A stretch of DNA of 64,000 bases from CAZBYL01 sp964496275. GTDB taxonomy: Bacteria; Synergistota; Synergistia; Synergistales; Synergistaceae. The stretch spans positions 12,027-76,026 of the forward strand of contig CAZBYL010000003.1 in NCBI GenBank assembly GCA_964496275.1. Direction: 5' to 3'. Under the pieces are notes generated by a model that was given only the letters and a program-made list of their open reading frames with translations, made no database searches and was not told where the DNA came from. Shown piece by piece: positions 60,244 to 64,000 of the stretch (its first letter is position 1; the number at the start of each line of letters is the position of its first letter). The translations under genes were made by a program, and so were the position numbers.

Positions 60244-60514
60244 AAACAGAATTATTTATAAAATTTTCGGACAAGTGGGTTTTGTTTTGTTGGGAGGGCG
60301 TATCGTTCTTACTCTGCTAATTTTTAGTGGGTGCGTTCGAGCCCAAATAGTTTGCCATAGTAGCTAAGCCATTTCTGCAAGGCGTTTCTGTTGTGTTATT
60401 CAGGTCAGGTATCAAGCTCACACACATACACTACACACAGCACCAGATGTCAAATATAAACAACATCAAGCACGTTTGCAAGGAATCGACCATCATACGT
60501 TTATTTGTTCTATC
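60244..60514. other. Intergenic region, no gene recognised
   Basis: 271 bases between larB and the beta-helix gene. No frame with a start, ribosome site and recognisable product. A TG-repeat-like stretch lies near 60410-60450. No hairpin terminator is evident after the beta-helix gene. I see nothing further to support a feature. Confidence 0.5.
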
Positions 60515-63493
60515 TTATTTTCTTATTTTCTTATTTTTTCCACCTATGTAAAACATTCCCCATGCAGGAAGCAAGAAAATAATGGTGGCCACACCCCACA
60601 TACCCTGATTACAACCGCGATCCTGATATTTTTCAGGCAATGGTTCAGACGCGCTGCAGTAAATTACGGCTGGGTCAAGGACAGAACCAATTGACTGGTC
60701 GTGGTCATATATCCCATTGTCTAAAACGGAAATTATAACCTCATATTTATCAGATGATAAAAGGCATGTCTCACCGCTGCAAACATCGCTTACATACTCG
60801 CCGTCCGACATGAGTGAGGTACGTTTCAGTAACCACCTACCATCAGACAAATCCGACATAGAAGCAACTCTTGTGAGCTCTACGTAACGTCCGTTTTTTG
60901 TTAGCTTTGCCAATTTAAGATCTCCGACTAACCGTGCCGACAACGGCAGATCGCCGCTTTCCAGTAGCGTAGACAGTATGTAGAGACCACCAACTCCGCC
61001 GTTTACACTCAGGAGCTCAAGAGGCCTCATGTCGCTGGATTTAATCTTTATTTCCTCATCAAAGGAAGTCTGCGATATAGACGATATATATTTGCCATTT
61101 TTATTTCGGCAGACATAATCGTTTAATTTTGCATTATTTATTTTTTCTTCCTCACTCACTTCGACAATCCCTCCGTAGAGCAATTCGGAGGGATACTCCA
61201 AACCATTTATTGTCGGAGACTTATAAATTACATCAGAATCAAAACCATGAACTATATTGACCAATCCGTTATTACTGCCTATAACCTCTAAGGTTGGGGC
61301 TCCGGTAAACCTTCCGGAAATATCTATTCTTCCGCTTCCTTCAAGAATTATTTTTGAACCGGCGTCGGCTCTTATTCCGCCTCCCATTATTGAAAGCACG
61401 GTTCCGTCCGTGACACGGAGGGTTGTACCGCTCTGTAATATAATGGAACGTGCCTTTGAAGAAACATTAATATTAAGTATCTCATCATTTGATAGAATAA
61501 TATCTTGTTCCTCTGGCAAAAGCGGTTTTAGTGAAGAAGTTACCGTAATTTTTTTATCAAAATATATTCCTGACACATTTCCGGAAACACTCGCAGAAAC
61601 AGAACATTTCCCCTCGGTACCGGATGCTGATTCGATTTCAATTTGTCGATCATTGCTGGTAATTACACAGAATGTACCGTTTAATGTGTCTACCCGCCAT
61701 TCAGCACCGATGCTTTCTGAACTTTCGGCATCGCAGGACAAGACTATTCTCGTTCGTTCCCCATCGTACATTGTATTTCGCGAAGCTATCAATGACACTG
61801 TGTCAGGGCTGATGGGGTTAACCACTCGCACCGTTATTTGCCTGTCTTCGAGTCTCAATCTACTGCCATCTTCCCTGCTTCCCTTTGTAGCAGGAACAAC
61901 ATTGGCAACGCCTATCCTATCTGCATATATAAAACTTTTTTCACTGTGCATAGCATCACCGGATACCTCCCAGAAAATTGAATCCGGAGCCCTATCAGAA
62001 TATGTCGTTCCGGCAAGAAAAATATTCACATCAAAAGGAATATCAAAGGATGCTCCCGGCAAACATTCAGTCGGAATGTCTTTTCCTATAGACAAATCAG
62101 CACTTTGCACTACATAAGCGTATGCACCAATATCAGACGTAAGACGCCTAAGCCCCCTTGCGTCATCGCTGGGGACTGTAATTCTAATATTAGCACTGTC
62201 AACCGGAATATCATAAATATCGGGAGAAAGAGCATTGGAAAACGCACTCCCTGCTGCGGATATTGCTACCGTCTTAACGGCTCCTCCGTTATGTGCAAGT
62301 TTTGAGACTCGCGGAGAGTGGACATAGATATCACTTGAAATAATATCGGCTTTAAGTATCATTTTTATGTTCTGCGGTTTTATGGCACAATTTAGCAAGA
62401 CGATTTGCGGTAGTGTTTGACTATTTGTGCCTACTATATATATATCACTTGACGCAGTTTCTGTAGTATTGCCTTCAAATATAGAATTTACAACAATATA
62501 CTTTCCCATGCTTAAAAAAGCAAGCGCGCCAGAGCAATCTTTAGCTTTATTATCAACAAAAGTACAATTTATAATTTTAGGCTCTGATGTAACGCTGCAC
62601 ATTGCCCCATAAGAACCAAGAGTGACGTTATTCGCAAAGGTACAATTGGTGAATGTTGGGCGTGCCCCGCCACCTGCGTTATAAACAGCCGAAGCTTGTG
62701 CTGCAACATTATTTTCAAATGTAGAATTTTTTACAATAACGGAAGAATTATCATTATAAAGAGTTCCATATGCTTTATTAGATTCATTATCCTTGAATGT
62801 GCAGTTTTGAATGAGCAGTCCTATGCCGCAATTTTTATTGTACATTCCGCTCCCGTAGTATCGTGGAATAGTGTGACCCAAAGCATTACCACCTGTTATT
62901 GTAATACCGTCGATTAGTGATTTGTTTGAATTATTTCCAACATTTTCGGCTGTCAGTACATGGAGAGAGTTGTCACTACTGGTGGTTTTATCGCCAATAT
63001 TCCCAGCAAAAACAGTAGGGTTTTTAGCAATATCGCGGGACGCAAGAAAATTCTCGTCACCATTGAAACCGCCGTATATACTTACACCATCAGAGATTTT
63101 GAATGATAAAGTTTTATCATAATTTGAAGTTGGGAGATAGCTTCCTTTGGCAACCCAGAAAATATATTCTCCGGAATTACCGTCAATCTTTCTCAATGTT
63201 TCTGCAAACTCAGCTCCACCCATTGGGCTATCCCAAGAAGAGCCATCTCCCTTTCCATTTTCAGTAACGTAATATTTACCCGGCGGCAAAATAGAAGTAA
63301 CGCCAGTAACAAGATAAGAACTTAAAGCATCAGAAGCATAAGGTGCGAGGAAGAATAAGGCAGCAGCAGAAAGAACAACGCAGAATAATAGCGTATTTCT
63401 AAAATGATATGACAGTTTTTTCTCTAGCTCAAAATATAAAGCGACAAAAAAATATTTATTTAACAAAGACACAGCATTCACATCCAGAAGCAT
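60515..63493 (-). CDS. Large secreted beta-helix protein with Synergist-type C-terminal sorting signal
   Basis: 992 residues. A hydrophobic signal lies at about 34-52 after a long N-region, so a later start is possible. Five repeats with NCTF/NSTF/NSIF at about 230, 256, 283, 309 and 336, a period of 26-27, mark a right-handed beta-helix like chlamydial polymorphic outer-membrane repeats. A choice-of-anchor-Q-like block follows (SKLAHNGGAVKTVAISAAGSAF ... DIGAYAY). After Ig-like regions the C-terminus is GCNQGMWGVATIIFLLPAW and a basic end KNKKIRK, as in Synergist-CTERM proteins. Probably a surface adhesin or glycan-binding protein; function unknown. A candidate promoter (TTGTTT, 16, TAATAT with TGC) lies at 63515-63542. 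Confidence 0.85.
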   Translation of the reverse strand: MLLDVNAVSLLNKYFFVALYFELEKKLSYHFRNTLLFCVVLSAAALFFLAPYASDALSSYLVTGVTSILPPGKYYVTENGKGDGSSWDSPMGGAEFAETLRKIDGNSGEYIFWVAKGSYLPTSNYDKTLSFKISDGVSIYGGFNGDENFLASRDIAKNPTVFAGNIGDKTTSSDNSLHVLTAENVGNNSNKSLIDGITITGGNALGHTIPRYYGSGMYNKNCGIGLLIQNCTFKDNESNKAYGTLYNDNSSVIVKNSTFENNVAAQASAVYNAGGGARPTFTNCTFANNVTLGSYGAMCSVTSEPKIINCTFVDNKAKDCSGALAFLSMGKYIVVNSIFEGNTTETASSDIYIVGTNSQTLPQIVLLNCAIKPQNIKMILKADIISSDIYVHSPRVSKLAHNGGAVKTVAISAAGSAFSNALSPDIYDIPVDSANIRITVPSDDARGLRRLTSDIGAYAYVVQSADLSIGKDIPTECLPGASFDIPFDVNIFLAGTTYSDRAPDSIFWEVSGDAMHSEKSFIYADRIGVANVVPATKGSREDGSRLRLEDRQITVRVVNPISPDTVSLIASRNTMYDGERTRIVLSCDAESSESIGAEWRVDTLNGTFCVITSNDRQIEIESASGTEGKCSVSASVSGNVSGIYFDKKITVTSSLKPLLPEEQDIILSNDEILNINVSSKARSIILQSGTTLRVTDGTVLSIMGGGIRADAGSKIILEGSGRIDISGRFTGAPTLEVIGSNNGLVNIVHGFDSDVIYKSPTINGLEYPSELLYGGIVEVSEEEKINNAKLNDYVCRNKNGKYISSISQTSFDEEIKIKSSDMRPLELLSVNGGVGGLYILSTLLESGDLPLSARLVGDLKLAKLTKNGRYVELTRVASMSDLSDGRWLLKRTSLMSDGEYVSDVCSGETCLLSSDKYEVIISVLDNGIYDHDQSIGSVLDPAVIYCSASEPLPEKYQDRGCNQGMWGVATIIFLLPAWGMFYIGGKNKKIRK

Positions 63494-63781
63494 GTTATTT
63501 TTAAATACACCCTGATATTAGCATATATAATATAAAAAACAAGCAATTCGTAAAATTGGGTTTCTGGTTTTGCCACTAACTTCCGGTAACTACAAAACCA
63601 AGGTCAAGGGCACCCTAATTCTGTCTGAGCCGATACCCGAACATTAATATCCGCAGCAATACTTTAGCTATTTATACAATATTAGCCAATTTTAGATAAT
63701 ATATTAGGAGAATCGTTGAACAATGAGGGAAAGGGGCAAATGATGGCAAACTGCGGCAATGTTTTACTCCCTTGCATATAT
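63494..63781. other. AT-rich intergenic region
   Basis: No convincing gene. A 65-residue minus-strand frame (63672-63869) and a 36-codon plus-strand TTG frame near 63715 have no recognisable product. The region holds the putative promoter of the beta-helix gene at its left end. Confidence 0.5.
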
Positions 63782-63843
63782 GATAACTATATGTTATCCT
63801 TGACACATGCAATATGTTATCTAAGATGATAATTGTATAACAT
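63782..63843 (+). promoter_or_regulatory. TTGACA promoter within GTTATC/GATAAC operator-like repeats
   Basis: TTGACA at 63800-63805, 16-base spacer, TAAGAT at 63822-63827. Around it: a perfect palindrome GATAAC-TATAT-GTTATC (63782-63798) just upstream, a second GTTATC at 63816-63821, and ATGTTAT (63814-63820) matched by ATAACAT (63837-63843). The layout is that of a repressor-controlled promoter reading right. Confidence 0.5.
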
Positions 63844-63950
63844 GCGTTAGTAGGGAAACAGCACAGCAAGAGCTCTCAAAAGCGACAACATTTTCAAGAA
63901 GCACATTATGGAGAAATTAAAAAAATCTAAAGCAGAAAGGGCAAATAAAG

Positions 63951-64000
63951 ATGTATGAGAGAAACAGGCATAACGAAAAGGCCATTTATTCGGTGACAGC
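63951..64000 (+). CDS. Possible start of a plus-strand gene, cut by window edge
   Basis: ATG at 63951 with AAAGGG 9 bases upstream, open to the edge for 16 codons (MYERNRHNEKAIYSVT). It is the only plus-strand coding candidate and lies about 117 bases after the predicted start of the TTGACA promoter. Too little is visible to name it; a short frame MEKLKKSKAERANKDV overlaps its start. Confidence 0.3.
   Translation, partial: MYERNRHNEKAIYSVT

Noticed and set aside
60244..60514. Possible insertion-sequence remnant
   Set aside because: Short frames such as one containing QKWLSYYGKLFG do not match a transposase I can name, and no terminal repeats or target duplications are visible.
61257..62117. 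286-codon plus-strand open frame
   Set aside because: Antisense to the beta-helix protein gene, low-complexity Ser/Pro-rich product, no motifs.
1..64000. CRISPR array, prophage, rRNA operon or complete insertion sequence
   Set aside because: No regular spaced repeats, phage structural genes, rRNA motifs or transposase genes were found in reading the window.

Overview
The window is about 64 kb of a bacterial chromosome. Apart from one possible gene start at the extreme right, every gene I can support lies on the minus strand, so transcription runs right to left. My best placement is a Gram-negative anaerobe of the phylum Synergistota. Three observations support this: a large secreted protein ends in what looks like the Synergist-type C-terminal sorting signal (a GCN-x-G motif, a hydrophobic stretch and a basic tail); a type IV pilus secretin implies an outer membrane; and the redox genes are anaerobic (CO dehydrogenase, Rex, membrane pyrophosphatase). 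The phylum call is an inference; no 16S gene is present.

Layout, left to right. 1-4475: mtnA (cut by the window edge), xseA, nusB, a small membrane protein, an Asp23 protein, an acidic zinc-ribbon protein and efp. 4563-15819: a type IV pilus locus. In transcription order it is pilC, pilA, then pilM-N-O-P-like-Q-B-T with overlapping genes, then three pilin-like or membrane-anchored minor components. Strong promoters and terminators separate pilC, pilA and pilM. 16036-20186: a CO dehydrogenase cluster (rrf2 regulator, cooS, cooF, FAD/NAD oxidoreductase). 20572-27258: tRNA-Pro(CGG) and translation or RNA-modification genes (tsaC, tgt, tatD, metG, rsmI, trmN6-like). 27249-34541: smc, RNase G and the radical-SAM pair TIGR03960/TIGR03936. 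34645-41898: a cell-shape and division block (mreB, mreC, mreD, PBP2, minC, minD, minE, rodA). 41983-48103: radC, an MBL hydrolase, dtd, rel, recJ and a LapA-like protein. 48217-51042: secF, secD and yajC. 51162-55340: rex, an S4 RNA-binding protein, rpoD and dnaG. 55449-60201: hppA, mobB, an AI-2E transporter and larB. 60515-63493: a 992-residue surface beta-helix protein. 63494-64000: a non-coding stretch with a TTGACA promoter surrounded by GTTATC/GATAAC repeats, probably driving a gene that runs off the right edge.

How the parts fit. The pilus genes encode nearly the whole inner-membrane platform, secretin and motor ATPases, but no prepilin peptidase. The CODH cluster has the form of an electron-transfer chain from CO to NAD(P) through CooF and a flavoprotein, with an Fe-S type Rrf2 regulator transcribed just upstream from its own promoter. 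The Mre/Min/RodA/PBP2 block is one long directional run of genes for lateral wall growth and septum placement.

Points most worth a second look: mreB is split by a one-base insertion in an A run; CooS keeps all cluster ligands but lacks the usual histidine array and the motif after its last cluster-C cysteine; EF-P has Arg, not Lys, at the loop tip; a possible tiny CxxC...CxxC protein lies between mreB and mreC; xseA has no adjacent xseB; and the right edge carries an operator-like repeat cluster. Many long plus-strand open frames are antisense shadows of these genes and were left out.
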